A DNA stretch of 64,000 nt from Thermaurantiacus tibetensis (GTDB lineage: Bacteria; Pseudomonadota; Alphaproteobacteria; Sphingomonadales; Sphingomonadaceae): positions 248,001-312,000 of the forward strand of contig NZ_JACHTM010000002.1 in the NCBI RefSeq assembly GCF_015354055.1, in the 5' to 3' direction. How positions within the stretch are numbered: the first letter of the stretch is position 1; each line of letters opens with the position of its first letter. A program made the translations under genes and the position numbers. The notes under the pieces were generated by a model that did no database searches, was not told the DNA's origin, and saw nothing but the letters and a program-made list of their open reading frames with translations. This document shows positions 9,592 through 19,173 of the stretch, one piece after another.

Positions 9592-10077
9592 ATGACGATC
9601 CAGAAAGGGGACAGGGTCCCCAGCGCCACCCTCATGACGATGACCGAGGCCGGCCCGCAGCCGGTCGAGACCGACAAGCTGTTCGCCGGCCGCACCGTCG
9701 CCCTGTTTGCCGTGCCCGGCGCCTACACGCCGACCTGCTCGGCCAAGCACCTGCCCGGCTTCATCGAGAAGGCGGACGAGCTCAGGGCGAAGGGCGTCGA
9801 CGAGATCGTCTGTCTCGCCGTCAACGACGTGTTCGTGATGGGCGCCTGGGGCAAGGCCGCCGGGGCCGACGGCAAGGTGACCATGCTGGCCGACGGCAAC
9901 GGCGACTTCACGAAGGCGCTCGGCCTCGAAATGGATGCCTCGCGCTTCGGCATGGGCCTGCGCTCGCAGCGCTTCTCGATGCTGGTGAAGGACGGGATCG
10001 TGACCGAGCTCAACATCGAGGAGCCGGGAGCCTTCAAGGTCTCCTCGGCCGAATTCCTCGTGGGACAGCTCGGCTGA
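9592..10077 (+). CDS. Prx5-type peroxiredoxin (redoxin family)
   Basis: A 161-residue thiol peroxidase that reduces hydrogen and alkyl peroxides. The peroxidatic Cys49 is in the PGAYTPTCS motif characteristic of the Prx5 group, with a second Cys at 74 (EIVCLAVND). The GLRSQRFSMLVKDG segment is also typical. The ATG follows an ACGGAGGAG ribosome-binding site. The dienelactone-hydrolase gene begins 12 bp downstream, so the two are probably one transcript. Confidence 0.95.
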   Translation: MTIQKGDRVPSATLMTMTEAGPQPVETDKLFAGRTVALFAVPGAYTPTCSAKHLPGFIEKADELRAKGVDEIVCLAVNDVFVMGAWGKAAGADGKVTMLADGNGDFTKALGLEMDASRFGMGLRSQRFSMLVKDGIVTELNIEEPGAFKVSSAEFLVGQLG

Positions 10078-10089
10078 GGGAGGCAGACG

Positions 10090-10809
10090 ATGGTGACCGT
10101 GACCGATCTCGAATATCATGACGGTGAGACCCGCTGCCTCGGCGTCCTCGCCGTGCCCGACGGCGCCGGGCCCTTCCCTGGCGTGGTCGCCGTCCACGAG
10201 GCGTGGGGCCTCGGCCAGCAGGTGCAGCGGCGGGTGCGGATGCTGGCCGAGCTCGGCTATGTCGCGCTTGCCGCCGACATCTTCGGCGAGCGGCACATTC
10301 CGGCAGCTCCGCCGGAAGCCTTCGAGATCATCGGCAAGTGGCTCGCCGACCGGGCGGCGCTTCGCGCCCGCGCGGGCGCGGCGGTTGCCGCGCTCAAGGC
10401 GCATGCCGCCTGCGACGGCCGGATTGCCGCCATCGGCTACTGCTTCGGCGGCTCGACCGTGCTCGAGCTCGCTCGTGGCGGCAACCCGGACGTGAAGGGG
10501 GTCGTCTCCTTCCACGGCGCGCTCGACACGCCGATGAAGGCGGAAGCCGGCAAGGTGACGGCGAAGATCCTGGTGTGCCATGGTGCGGAGGATCCGCTGG
10601 TCCCCCACGAGCAGCTGAACGGCTTCCTGGCCGAGATGGCGGCTGCGGGTGCCGACTGCCAGACGATCTGCTACACGGGCGCCATGCACAGCTTCACGAA
10701 CCCGGAAGCCAATGGCCAGCTCATCCCCGGCGTCATCTATCACGAGCGGACCGACCGCCGCTCGTGGCAGGCGATGCAGGACTTCTTCGCCCGCGAGGTC
10801 TTCGCCTGA
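10090..10809 (+). CDS. Dienelactone hydrolase family protein
   Basis: A 239-residue alpha/beta hydrolase with the Cys-His-Asp triad of dienelactone hydrolases: Cys118 in GYCFGG, Asp168 in HGAEDPLVP, His200 in GAMHSFTNP. The conserved Glu in VHEAWG (residue 37) is present. Relatives cleave dienelactones or serve as general carboxylesterases. No aromatic-degradation genes surround it, so the substrate is open. It is co-transcribed with the peroxiredoxin and ends with a TGA ahead of the HNH gene. Confidence 0.92.
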   Translation: MVTVTDLEYHDGETRCLGVLAVPDGAGPFPGVVAVHEAWGLGQQVQRRVRMLAELGYVALAADIFGERHIPAAPPEAFEIIGKWLADRAALRARAGAAVAALKAHAACDGRIAAIGYCFGGSTVLELARGGNPDVKGVVSFHGALDTPMKAEAGKVTAKILVCHGAEDPLVPHEQLNGFLAEMAAAGADCQTICYTGAMHSFTNPEANGQLIPGVIYHERTDRRSWQAMQDFFAREVFA

Positions 10810-10858
10810 GCCTCGCGCCTCGCCCGCGCGACTGGCCCTCGGGGTCAGCCGCGCGGCA

Positions 10859-11251
10859 ATGGCTGCCGTTCTTCTCGATGCCGAGCAGCATGCGCCGCTC
10901 CGCGCTGCCGCGAAGCGGGAGGCGGAGATGGAGGCCGCCTGGGCGGCGCGCCATGCCGCCACGCTTCCCATGCTCGAGCAGCGGCGGCGCTGGCTGGTCG
11001 CGCTGCGCAAGGCCCAGGGCGAGCGCTGCGCCTACTGCGGCTGCACCTTCGAGGCCGGCACCGACCGGCGCGCAACGATCGACCATGTGGTGGCGCTCGC
11101 CCGCGGCGGGCCGGACACGCGCGAGAACTGCGTCGCCGCCTGCCAGCGCTGCAACACGCTGAAGCGCGACATGGACGCGGAGGTCTTCCGCCGCTGGCGC
11201 CCCTGGCTTGCGGGCGAGACGCGCGAGCCGCCGCCGCGGCTGCCCCCCTGA
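10859..11251 (+). CDS. HNH endonuclease domain protein
   Basis: A 130-residue protein with a C-terminal zinc-ribbon HNH domain: CAYCGCTF, then IDHVVALARGG (catalytic His), then ENCVAACQRCNTLK. It could be a housekeeping single-domain HNH nuclease. No restriction or phage genes adjoin it. The ATG at 10859 is the first before the helical N-terminus; the upstream frame overlaps the previous gene. It converges on dapD with 37 bp between. Confidence 0.85.
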   Translation: MAAVLLDAEQHAPLRAAAKREAEMEAAWAARHAATLPMLEQRRRWLVALRKAQGERCAYCGCTFEAGTDRRATIDHVVALARGGPDTRENCVAACQRCNTLKRDMDAEVFRRWRPWLAGETREPPPRLPP

Positions 11252-11288
11252 GACGAAGTCTGGCCCGGCTTCCGCGCGCCCGGCCCGG

Positions 11289-12107
11289 TCAGTCGCGAAG
11301 CAGCTCGTTGATGCCGGTCTTGCTGCGGGTCTGCGCGTCCACCCGCTTGACGATCACCGCGCAGGCGAGGCCCGGGCCACCCGCCGGGTCCGGAAGCGTG
11401 CCCGGCACCACCACCGCATAGGGCGGCACCTCGCCGCGCGTGACCGCGCCCGTCGCCCGGTCGACGATCTTGGTCGAGGCACCGAGGAACACCCCCATCG
11501 CGATCACCGCGCCCTCGCGGACGATGACGCCTTCGGCCACTTCCGAGCGGGCGCCGATGAAGACGCCATCCTCGATGATGACGGGCGCGGCCTGCAGCGG
11601 CTCGAGCACTCCGCCGATGCCCACGCCGCCCGAGATGTGGCAGTTGGCGCCCACCTGCGCGCAGCTGCCCACCGTCGCCCAGGTGTCCACCATCGTGCCC
11701 TCGCCGACACGCGCACCGATGTTGACGAAGCTCGGCATGAGGACCGCGCCCGGCGCGACGAAGGCCCCGCGCCGCACCACCGCGCCCGGCACCATCCGGA
11801 AGCCAGCTTCCGCAAAGCGGGCCTCGTTCCAGCCCGCGGTCTTGAGCGGCACCTTGTCATAGGCCGGGGCCGGGCCGCCCGAGACCACTGCGTTCCCCTC
11901 GAGCCGGAAGGAGAGGAGCACCGCTTTCTTCACCCACTCGTGGACCACCCAGCCGCCGTCGCGCGGCTCGGCGACGCGGAGCGTGCCCGAATCGAGCGCG
12001 TCGAGCACTGCCTCGACGGCCGCGCGCGCAGGGCCGCGCGTCTCGGGCGTGAGGTGCGCGCGCTCCTCCCACGCCGCCGCGATGGCCTGCTCGAGCGCCT
12101 CCGTCAT
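11289..12107 (-). CDS. dapD: Tetrahydrodipicolinate N-succinyltransferase
   Basis: A 272-residue DapD, the first committed step of the succinylase branch of lysine and meso-diaminopimelate synthesis. It shows the left-handed beta-helix of hexapeptide transferases, including [20 protein letters not shown] and [13 protein letters not shown]. The C-terminus is [10 protein letters not shown]. The ATG overlaps the stop of the upstream HAD gene (ATGA). dapA of the same pathway is at 57.4 kb. Confidence 0.97.
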   Translation of the reverse strand: MTEALEQAIAAAWEERAHLTPETRGPARAAVEAVLDALDSGTLRVAEPRDGGWVVHEWVKKAVLLSFRLEGNAVVSGGPAPAYDKVPLKTAGWNEARFAEAGFRMVPGAVVRRGAFVAPGAVLMPSFVNIGARVGEGTMVDTWATVGSCAQVGANCHISGGVGIGGVLEPLQAAPVIIEDGVFIGARSEVAEGVIVREGAVIAMGVFLGASTKIVDRATGAVTRGEVPPYAVVVPGTLPDPAGGPGLACAVIVKRVDAQTRSKTGINELLRD

Positions 12108-12799
12108 GCCGCAAGCTCCGCGAGGAAGTGGGCGAGATCATGTGTCTCGAAGTCGACGAACGCGGGCGAATGGCCGTGCGCCCCCCGCTCGGACCCGTTG
12201 TTGACCCAGAGCGTCGTCATGCCGCGGGCCTTGGCCGGCATCAGGTTGTGGGCCATGTCCTCGGCGAAGAAGCAGCGCTCGGGCACGAGTCCGAAGCGCG
12301 CCACGAGACCGTCGTAGGCGCGCGCGTCGGGCTTGGGGTGATAGGCCATGGCGTGGATGTCGTGGATGGCCTCGAAGCAGTCGAGGATGCCGAGCGCCGA
12401 GAGCACCCGTTCGGCATAGGGGAGGTCGCCATTGGTGAAGACAAAGCGCCGCCCCGGCAGGGCCTTCAGCGACGCGGCCAGAGCCGGGTCGGGCGCCAGC
12501 ACCGAGACGTCGATGTCGTGGACGTAGGCGAGAAAGTCGTGCGGGTCGACGCCGTGACTCAACATCAGCCCCCTCAAGGTCGTTCCATGTTCGTGGAAGT
12601 AGCGCTTCTGGACCGCCCGAGCCCCCTCCCGGTCAAGCCCGAGAAGGCGCCCGACATAGGCCTCCATCTTCCGGTCGATCTGGGCGAACAGGTTGACGGA
12701 CGCCGGATAGAGGGTGTTGTCCATGTCGAAGAGCCAGCTCTCCACATGGGCGAGCGCCGCGCGGGGGTCGGTGCGGAGGCCGGGCGCGGGTCCGTGCAT
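12104..12799 (-). CDS. HAD pyrimidine 5'-nucleotidase family
   Basis: A 231-residue HAD-superfamily phosphatase. Motif I is FDMDNTLYP (nucleophile and acid Asp), motif II FTNGD, and motif [10 protein letters not shown]. The sequence fits the pyrimidine 5'-nucleotidase subfamily (SDT1-like). Pairing with dapD is common in alphaproteobacteria. I chose the ATG at 12799, ~20 residues ahead of motif I. It is divergent from the S8 protease, with only 38 bp between the starts. Confidence 0.92.
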   Translation of the reverse strand: MHGPAPGLRTDPRAALAHVESWLFDMDNTLYPASVNLFAQIDRKMEAYVGRLLGLDREGARAVQKRYFHEHGTTLRGLMLSHGVDPHDFLAYVHDIDVSVLAPDPALAASLKALPGRRFVFTNGDLPYAERVLSALGILDCFEAIHDIHAMAYHPKPDARAYDGLVARFGLVPERCFFAEDMAHNLMPAKARGMTTLWVNNGSERGAHGHSPAFVDFETHDLAHFLAELAA

Positions 12800-12837
12800 G
12801 CGGGCCCTTTGGCAGGCGGACGCGAGGGAGTGAAGCC

Positions 12838-15090
12838 ATGACCGACCGCGGCAGGACGAGGCGGATGCTGGCGCTGCTGCTGGCGGGCAGTGCGCTTGCC
12901 GCCTGCGCATCGGGCGGGGGTTCTCCGCCCCCGGTCGCGCCGGCAGCGGTCCCTCCGCCGCCGCCCCCGCCCCCGGCCCCGACTCCTGCGAACAGCCTCG
13001 ACACGCCCGAGTACCGCCGCACGGGAACAGCGACGGGCGCGAACGTGCTCCCCGTCTGGGCGGCCGGCCACGAGGGCCGCGGGGTGACCGTCGGCCTCGT
13101 CGACACCGGAATCGCGCTCGACAGCCCCGAGTTCGCCGGCCGGATCGCGCCCCAGAGCCGCGACGTGACTGGTGCCGGCCGCAGCATCCGCGACGACGAC
13201 GGCCACGGCACCGCCGTCGCCGCGGTGATCGCCGCCGCCCGCAACGACCGCGCGATCGTCGGCATCGCCCCGCAGGCGACGATCGCCATGATGCGCGGCG
13301 ACCGCGCCGGAAGCTGCTCGACCGAAGCCGGCTGCGGCTTCACCGACAGCTCGCTTGCCGCCGGCATCAATGCGGCCGTCGATGCGGGCGCCAAGGTGCT
13401 CAACATCTCGCTCGGCGGCTCCTCCGGATCCTCGGCCGTGCGCGCCGCCTGGGCACGCGCGACGGGGAATGGCACCATCCTCGTCATCGGCGCTGGCAAT
13501 GATTCGGCAGCCGAGATCGACCCCCTGCCCCGCTCGGCGCTCGCCGCCGCCAACCCGGCGCTCGTCATCGTCGTCGGCGCGGCGACGGCTGCCGGCGAGA
13601 TCGCGAGCTTCTCGAACCGCGCGGGCGCCGCCCAGAACAACTATGTCCTGGCGCCCGGCGCGGCCGTCCGCAGCTTCGACCATACCGGCCAGGAATTCCT
13701 CTACTCCGGCACCTCGCTCGCCGCCCCGGTCGTGGCAGGGGCGGCCGCGCTCCTTGCCGGCGCCTTCCCCAACCTCTCAGCCGCCCAGATCGTCGAGCTC
13801 CTGCTCATCACCGCCGATGACCGCGGGGCACCCGGAATCGACCCGGTGACCGGCCGCGGCCTTCTCAACATCGGCCGCGCCTTCCAGCCGCAGGGCCCGA
13901 CCACACTCGCCGGGAGCCGCACCCCCGTCTCGCTGACCGCAAACGGCAGCCCTGGCCCGGCGCTCGGCACGAGCTTCGGCACCGCGCTCGGCCAGATCAT
14001 GGTGGAGGACGGCTACGGCCGGCCCTACACGCTCGACATCGGCGCGACGCTTGCACCCTCTTCCCCCGCGCGACTCGGCGCCGCGCTTCTCGAAAGCCCG
14101 GCCGCGGCCGCCTCGGCGTCCCTCTCCGTCGGGGCGGCGACGCTCGCGCTCACCGGCACCGCCCGCCGCCACCTGCCCGGCCTTCCCCCCGGCGCCGACC
14201 CGGATGCAGGTCTCGGCCTTGCCCACCGCGGCCTGGGGCCCTTCTCGGCCGCCGCGCGCGCCCGCCTGGCCGATGCGGGCCTCACACTCGCCGCCGGCCC
14301 CCTCCGGCTTGCCGCCGGCAGCGGGATCGCGGCACCACCGCTCCCGGGCGAAGGGGCCGTCCCCGCGCTGGTGGCCACCGATGCGCTTGGCCTCTCGCCG
14401 GCACAAGGGATGCTGCGCGAGCGCCTCGTTGCCGAAACCCGGGTCGGCCCGCTGTCGCTCGCCCTCGGGCGGACCCGCAGCGTCCAGCCCGGCCGGCGGC
14501 CCGGCGAACCGGCCGGCGGAGACGCCAACACCACGCGCACGAGCCTCGCGCTCGCGGCAGAGCGGGGCGCCGTCGAGGTCGCGGTCCAGCTCGCCACCGA
14601 AACGGAGGAGGGTGGCCTTCTCGGCAGCCGCCTCGGGCCTGCCTTCGGCATTGCCGGTGCCGAGGGCCGCGTCCTCGGCGGCGCCGTCGCGGTCGATCTC
14701 GCCCGCATCGGGCTTGGCCCCGTCGCGCTGCGACTCGCCGCCAGCCGCGGCTGGCACGCGCTCCGGGTCTCGGGTGCCGGGCTCGTCGATGAGGCGTCCG
14801 GCCTCGGCTCCTCCGCCTGGTCGGCCGGGCTCGAGGCCCCGCTGGGCCCGGGCCGGCTCGCGCTCGCGGCCGCCGCGCCGCAGCGGCTCGACCGCGGCAC
14901 GCTTCGCATCAGGCCGGCGCCGGGCGACTCGCGGCTGGTCCTGCTCGGCGGGGGTGCCCGCGAGCTGGCGGTCGAGGGCAGCTACGCGTTCGGGCCGCTC
15001 GCCCTCTCGCTCTTCCACCGGGCGCACGCCGGGCACCAGGAGGGCCTCGCCGACACCGGCGCAGCGCTCCGGTTCCGCCTCGGCTTCTGA
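12838..15090 (+). CDS. S8 subtilisin-type protease, lipoprotein signal, C-terminal beta-rich domain
   Basis: A 750-residue secreted protease. It starts with a lipoprotein signal (LAGSALAAC, Cys23), followed by a Pro-rich linker (about 30-51) and an S8 domain (about 70-350). The catalytic residues are Asp89 in GLVDTG, His123 in DDGHGTAVA and Ser293 in YSGTSLAAPVVAGAAAL; Asn221 in IGAGND is the oxyanion residue. The last ~380 residues alternate small and aliphatic residues, with many Gly and Leu, and the final residue is Phe, as in outer-membrane barrels. This resembles autotransporter-type subtilases. A lipid anchor combined with a barrel is unusual. The ribosome-binding site GGGAG precedes the ATG. 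Confidence 0.85.
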   Translation: MTDRGRTRRMLALLLAGSALAACASGGGSPPPVAPAAVPPPPPPPPAPTPANSLDTPEYRRTGTATGANVLPVWAAGHEGRGVTVGLVDTGIALDSPEFAGRIAPQSRDVTGAGRSIRDDDGHGTAVAAVIAAARNDRAIVGIAPQATIAMMRGDRAGSCSTEAGCGFTDSSLAAGINAAVDAGAKVLNISLGGSSGSSAVRAAWARATGNGTILVIGAGNDSAAEIDPLPRSALAAANPALVIVVGAATAAGEIASFSNRAGAAQNNYVLAPGAAVRSFDHTGQEFLYSGTSLAAPVVAGAAALLAGAFPNLSAAQIVELLLITADDRGAPGIDPVTGRGLLNIGRAFQPQGPTTLAGSRTPVSLTANGSPGPALGTSFGTALGQIMVEDGYGRPYTLDIGATLAPSSPARLGAALLESPAAAASASLSVGAATLALTGTARRHLPGLPPGADPDAGLGLAHRGLGPFSAAARARLADAGLTLAAGPLRLAAGSGIAAPPLPGEGAVPALVATDALGLSPAQGMLRERLVAETRVGPLSLALGRTRSVQPGRRPGEPAGGDANTTRTSLALAAERGAVEVAVQLATETEEGGLLGSRLGPAFGIAGAEGRVLGGAVAVDLARIGLGPVALRLAASRGWHALRVSGAGLVDEASGLGSSAWSAGLEAPLGPGRLALAAAAPQRLDRGTLRIRPAPGDSRLVLLGGGARELAVEGSYAFGPLALSLFHRAHAGHQEGLADTGAALRFRLGF

Positions 15091-15200
15091 GCCTGTCCCC
15101 AGCCCGTCCCCACGCCATCCCCCACTCTGCCCCCAGCGGACTTGCGCAATCGTCCGGTCCCGGCTTGCGTCCGCTTGCCCATGCGCGCGAGAGAGCGGCC

Positions 15201-16664
15201 ATGGCCACCCTCCTCCGCCTGCCTGACGAGACGGCGCCCGCGGGGCCCCGCCAGCCTCTCAACATCGACGCTGAGAAGGCCCTGCTCGGCGCCCTTCTCG
15301 TCGAGAACCGGCTGCTCGAGGAGCTCGGCGTGCCGCTCGGCGAGGACCATTTCGCCGAGCCGCTCCACGGCCGGATCTTCGCGCGCATCCGCAGCCTCGT
15401 CGACCAGAACATGCTGGCAAGCCCGGTCACGCTGGCCCCGCTGTTCGCGAACGACCCGGCGCTTGCCGAGCTCGGCGGCCAGGCCTATCTCGCAAGCCTT
15501 GCCGAGGATCCCGCCGTCGTCCTCCTCGCCCGGGACTGTGCGCGGCAGGTGCATGATCTTGCGCTGCTGCGCGCCCTCATCCGCCTCGGCACCGAGATGG
15601 TCAACCGCGCCTGCGACACGTCGGAGGCCATCGCGCCGCGGGAGCAGATCGAGGCAGCGGAAGCGGACCTGTTCCGGATCGCGGATGCGGGCGACATCTC
15701 GGGCGGCGCCCAGTCCTTTGCCCAGGCCGCGACCCGCGCGGTCGACATGGTTGCGCGCGCGAAGCGCTCGGGCGGAAGCATCTCGGGCGTCACCACCGGC
15801 TTCTCCGGCCTTAACCGCACGCTCGGCGGCCTCCAGCGCTCCGACCTCGTGATCCTCGCCGGCCGGCCGGCCATGGGGAAGACGGCGCTCGCCACCAACA
15901 TCGCCTTCAACGCCGCCTGGCGCCGCGCGCTCGACGAGGAGGAAGGCCGCAACTCGGGCACTGGAGCAGCCGTCGCCTTCTTCAGCCTCGAGATGTCGGC
16001 CGACCAGCTCGCCGCCCGCATCCTCGCCCAGCGCGCCGAGCTCAACAGCGAGCGCCTCCGGAAGGGCGAGATCGCCCAGGAGGAGTTCAACCGCCTGGCC
16101 CGCGCGGCCGAGGAGCTCCAGCACCTGCCCCTCTTCATCGACGACACGCCGGCGCTGACGGTCGCGGCGCTGCGCACCCGTGCGCGGCGCCTCAAGCGCC
16201 AGCACAAGATCGGCCTCATCGTCGTCGACTATCTCCAGCTGCTCCAGGGCACCTCGCGCCAGGCCGACGGCAGCCGGGTGATGGAGGTGAGCGAGATCAC
16301 CCGGGGCCTGAAGACGCTGGCGAAGGAGCTCGACGTGCCGGTGCTCGCCCTCTCCCAGCTCTCGCGGCAGGTGGAGGCCCGGCCCGACAAGCGCCCGCAG
16401 CTTGCCGACCTGCGCGAGTCGGGCACGATCGAGCAGGACGCCGACATCGTCCTCTTCGTCTTCCGCGAGGAATATTACCACGCCCAGAAGCGCCCGTCGG
16501 ACCCTGCCTCCGACGAGTTCCGCCGCTGGCAGGAGGAGGAGTATCGGCTGCGCGGGCTGGCCGAAGTCATCGTCGGCAAGAACCGTCACGGCGCCACCCG
16601 CATCATCGACATGGTGTTCATGAGCGAGTTCGCGAGCTTCGGCGACGCCGCCGACGAGACCTGA
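15201..16664 (+). CDS. dnaB: Replicative DNA helicase DnaB
   Basis: A 487-residue hexameric replicative helicase. The N-terminal domain (about 15-125) begins PLNIDAEKALLGALLVENR. The RecA-like motor domain (about 185-470) has Walker A in GRPAMGKTA, Walker B in LIVVDYLQLL, and the LRESGTIEQDADIVLF signature. No intein is present. The ATG at 15201 fits the usual short N-terminus. The 110 bp upstream hold no gene and are C-rich. Confidence 0.97.
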   Translation: MATLLRLPDETAPAGPRQPLNIDAEKALLGALLVENRLLEELGVPLGEDHFAEPLHGRIFARIRSLVDQNMLASPVTLAPLFANDPALAELGGQAYLASLAEDPAVVLLARDCARQVHDLALLRALIRLGTEMVNRACDTSEAIAPREQIEAAEADLFRIADAGDISGGAQSFAQAATRAVDMVARAKRSGGSISGVTTGFSGLNRTLGGLQRSDLVILAGRPAMGKTALATNIAFNAAWRRALDEEEGRNSGTGAAVAFFSLEMSADQLAARILAQRAELNSERLRKGEIAQEEFNRLARAAEELQHLPLFIDDTPALTVAALRTRARRLKRQHKIGLIVVDYLQLLQGTSRQADGSRVMEVSEITRGLKTLAKELDVPVLALSQLSRQVEARPDKRPQLADLRESGTIEQDADIVLFVFREEYYHAQKRPSDPASDEFRRWQEEEYRLRGLAEVIVGKNRHGATRIIDMVFMSEFASFGDAADET

Positions 16665-16700
16665 GCTTCCCTTCCGCCCCCCGCCTGCTACCCGGCCGCC

Positions 16701-17717
16701 ATGGACTTCTTCTCCGACAACGCCGCGGGCGTTCACCCGGCCGTCGCGCGCGCCTTCGCCGAGGCGGCGCCGGCCGTGCCCGCCGCCTATGATTCCGACC
16801 CCTGGTCGGCCCGGCTCGATGCCGCCTTCTCGGCCCTGTTCGAAGCCCCCGTGCGGGTCTTTCCCGTCCCCTCCGGCACCGCCGCCAACGCGCTCGGCCT
16901 TGCCGCCATGGTGCCGCCCTGGGGCGGGATCCTCGCCCATGCCGAAGCCCACATCGAGGTGGACGAGGCCGGCGCCGTCCCCTTCTTCACCCACGGCGCC
17001 TCGCACATCCTGGTGGCCGGACGTGCCGGGAAGCTCGATGTCGCCGGGCTCGAGGCCGCGCTCGCCCGCCGCCGCGGCGACGTGCACCAGGTCCAGCCGG
17101 CCGCGCTCACGCTCACCAACGCCACCGAGGCCGGCACCGTCTATACGCCCGCCGAGGTAGCGGACCTCGCCGGCTTCGCCAGGGCGCGCGGCCTTCGGGT
17201 CCACATGGATGGCGCGCGCTTCGCCAATGCCGTCGCCCGGCTCGGCTGCGCCCCCGCCGATCTCAGCTGGCGGGCAGGCGTGGAGGTGCTGAGCTTCGGC
17301 TGCATCAAGAACGGCGGCGGCACGAGCGAGGCCATCGTCTGCTTCGCCGCGGACCTCGCCGAGACGCTGCCGGTCCGCCGCAAGCGGGCCGGCATGATGC
17401 CATCGAAGGGCCGGCTCGCTGCGGCACAGCTCCTCGCCCACCTCGAGGGGGGCCTGTGGCTCGAGACCGCGCGCCGCGCCAACGCGCTTGCCGACCGGCT
17501 CGCTGCGGCCGCGGGCGCGCGCCTCCTCTGGCCGGTCGAGGCCAACAGCCTGTTCCTGCGCCTCGCGCCGGCGGAGAAGGCCGCGCTGCGTGCTGCAGGC
17601 TTCGGCTTCTACGACTGGGAGCTCGCCGGCCCCGAGGCCGTGCGCCTCGTCGTCCGCTGGGACCAGGACGAGGCGGCGGTCGCGGCACTCGCCGCGGCGC
17701 TTGCCGCGCTCGGCTGA
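16701..17717 (+). CDS. Low-specificity threonine aldolase / beta-eliminating lyase family
   Basis: A 338-residue fold-type I PLP enzyme. The PLP lysine is Lys203 in SFGCIKNGG, and Asp170 in HMDGARFANA contacts the pyridine nitrogen. The N-terminal MDFFSDNAAGVHP matches threonine aldolases, which split L-threonine or L-allo-threonine to glycine and acetaldehyde. Other beta-hydroxy amino acids are possible substrates. It follows dnaB by 36 bp. A DMT exporter starts 22 bp after its stop. Confidence 0.9.
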   Translation: MDFFSDNAAGVHPAVARAFAEAAPAVPAAYDSDPWSARLDAAFSALFEAPVRVFPVPSGTAANALGLAAMVPPWGGILAHAEAHIEVDEAGAVPFFTHGASHILVAGRAGKLDVAGLEAALARRRGDVHQVQPAALTLTNATEAGTVYTPAEVADLAGFARARGLRVHMDGARFANAVARLGCAPADLSWRAGVEVLSFGCIKNGGGTSEAIVCFAADLAETLPVRRKRAGMMPSKGRLAAAQLLAHLEGGLWLETARRANALADRLAAAAGARLLWPVEANSLFLRLAPAEKAALRAAGFGFYDWELAGPEAVRLVVRWDQDEAAVAALAAALAALG

Positions 17718-17739
17718 CCGGCTCCGGCTGCTGCCGCCC

Positions 17740-18639
17740 GTGCCCGACCGCCGCGCCGCGCTCCAGTTCCTCGCCGTCGTCCTCGTCTGGGGGACGACCT
17801 GGATCGTCATCAAGGACCAGCTGGCAGCCGTTCCCGTCAGCTGGTCGGTGGCCTACCGGTTCGCCATCGGCGGCGCGGCGCTCCTCCTCTGGTCGAGGCT
17901 CCGGGGCCTGCCGGTGGCCGTGCCGCGCGCGTCCCTTCCCTTCCTCGCGGCGCTGGGCCTCATGCAGTTCGTCCTCAACTTCAACCTCGTCTACCGCTCG
18001 GAGCTCCACATCCCCTCGGGCATCCCGGCGGTCGCCTTCGCCCTCCTCATGGTGCCGAACGCCCTGCTTGCGCGGCTCTTCCTCGGCCGCCGCGTCTCCC
18101 CCCGCTTTCTCCTCGGCTCGGCGCTCGGCATCGTCGGCGTCGGCCTCCTCTTCGCCCGCGAACTTGCCCTGCCCGCCGGGGATGGCGACGCACGCCTCGG
18201 GCTCCTCCTCGTGGGCGGTGCGGTGCTCTCCGCCTCGGTCGCCAACGTCATGCAGGCAAGCCCGGCCGCCACCCGCTTCCCGCCGCTCGCAGGTCTCGGC
18301 TGGGCCATGCTGATGGGCGCCGGGGTCGACGCGGTCTTCGCGCTTGCAACCGTCGGCCCGCCTGCCTGGGACCCGCGGCCAAGCTACGCCGCCGGCCTGC
18401 TGTTCCTTGCCCTGGCGGCAAGCGCGCTCGCCTTCGGCCTCTACTTCGACCTCATCCGCCGGATCGGCCCCGCCGAGGCCGCCTGGACCGGCGTGCCCAT
18501 TCCGGTCCTCGCCATGGCCATCTCGACCGCGCTCGAAGGCTACCGCTGGACTCCGCTCGCCGCGCTCGGCGCCGCACTCGCGCTCGCCGGGCTGGTCATC
18601 GCGCTCGCAAGCCCGCCGCCGCGCACGGCTCAGGCGTAG
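17740..18639 (+). CDS. EamA/DMT-superfamily transporter
   Basis: A 299-residue inner-membrane protein with about ten hydrophobic segments arranged as two EamA repeats. It starts LQFLAVVLVWGTTWIVIKDQ, the signature DMT N-terminus. Members export amino acids or metabolites. There is no suitable ATG; GTG at 17740 is the best start (22 bp after the aldolase stop, right length), with an in-frame TTG at 17701 as an alternative. Adjacency suggests a link to the aldolase gene. The 3' end overlaps the convergent flavin reductase by 10 bp. Confidence 0.88.
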   Translation: MPDRRAALQFLAVVLVWGTTWIVIKDQLAAVPVSWSVAYRFAIGGAALLLWSRLRGLPVAVPRASLPFLAALGLMQFVLNFNLVYRSELHIPSGIPAVAFALLMVPNALLARLFLGRRVSPRFLLGSALGIVGVGLLFARELALPAGDGDARLGLLLVGGAVLSASVANVMQASPAATRFPPLAGLGWAMLMGAGVDAVFALATVGPPAWDPRPSYAAGLLFLALAASALAFGLYFDLIRRIGPAEAAWTGVPIPVLAMAISTALEGYRWTPLAALGAALALAGLVIALASPPPRTAQA

Positions 18640-19094
18640 CGGCCGCGCAGGTACATGAGGGGCGCGCGCTCGGGCGCGGCGCGGAAGCTCTCGATGAGGC
18701 CGACCAGCACCACATGGTCCCCGGCAGGCCAGTCGTGCGCGAGCGCGCAGGCGAAGTTGGCCGCCGCGCCCTCGAGCAGCGGCACGCCCGACTCGGCCTC
18801 GACCCAGGCGCCTTCCGCGAACCGGTCCACCCCGCGCCGGGCGAAGCGCTCGGCAAGCGCCCGCTGGTCGCCTGCGAGCACCGAGACTCCGAAGCGCCCG
18901 GTCTCGCGGATGGCGGGAAGGCTCGAGACGCCCGCCGCCGGGCAGACGAGCAGCATCGGCGGGTCGAGGCTGACCGAGGCGAAGCTGTTCGCAGTGAAGC
19001 CGAAGCGCCGTCCTCGTGCATCGACCGCGGTCACGATGGTGACGCCGGTTGCAAAGCAGCCGAAGGCATCCCGGAGCGCGCGATGATCCGCCAT
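18630..19094 (-). CDS. Flavin reductase domain protein
   Basis: A 154-residue FMN-binding flavin reductase-like protein. It has the family N-terminus LRDAFGCFATGVTIVTAVD, the FMN site segment GFTANSFASVSLDPPMLL, and the late GDHVVLVGLIE strand. Relatives supply reduced flavin to two-component monooxygenases. No partner oxygenase is adjacent, so the partner is unknown. Confidence 0.92.
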   Translation of the reverse strand: MADHRALRDAFGCFATGVTIVTAVDARGRRFGFTANSFASVSLDPPMLLVCPAAGVSSLPAIRETGRFGVSVLAGDQRALAERFARRGVDRFAEGAWVEAESGVPLLEGAAANFACALAHDWPAGDHVVLVGLIESFRAAPERAPLMYLRGRYA

Positions 19095-19173
19095 TGGCGC
19101 CTGAAAGCGGCCCGCGCGGCCAAAGGCAAGCCGGGCGGGCCGGCTACGGCCGGCGCGCCCCGGCGCCGATAGC

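Noticed and set aside
8917-11010. A 697-codon open frame on the minus strand running from YqgE back across the peroxiredoxin and hydrolase genes
   Set aside because: Only the last 189 codons match YqgE. The rest is antisense to two well-supported genes and has no domain sense; high GC keeps frames open.
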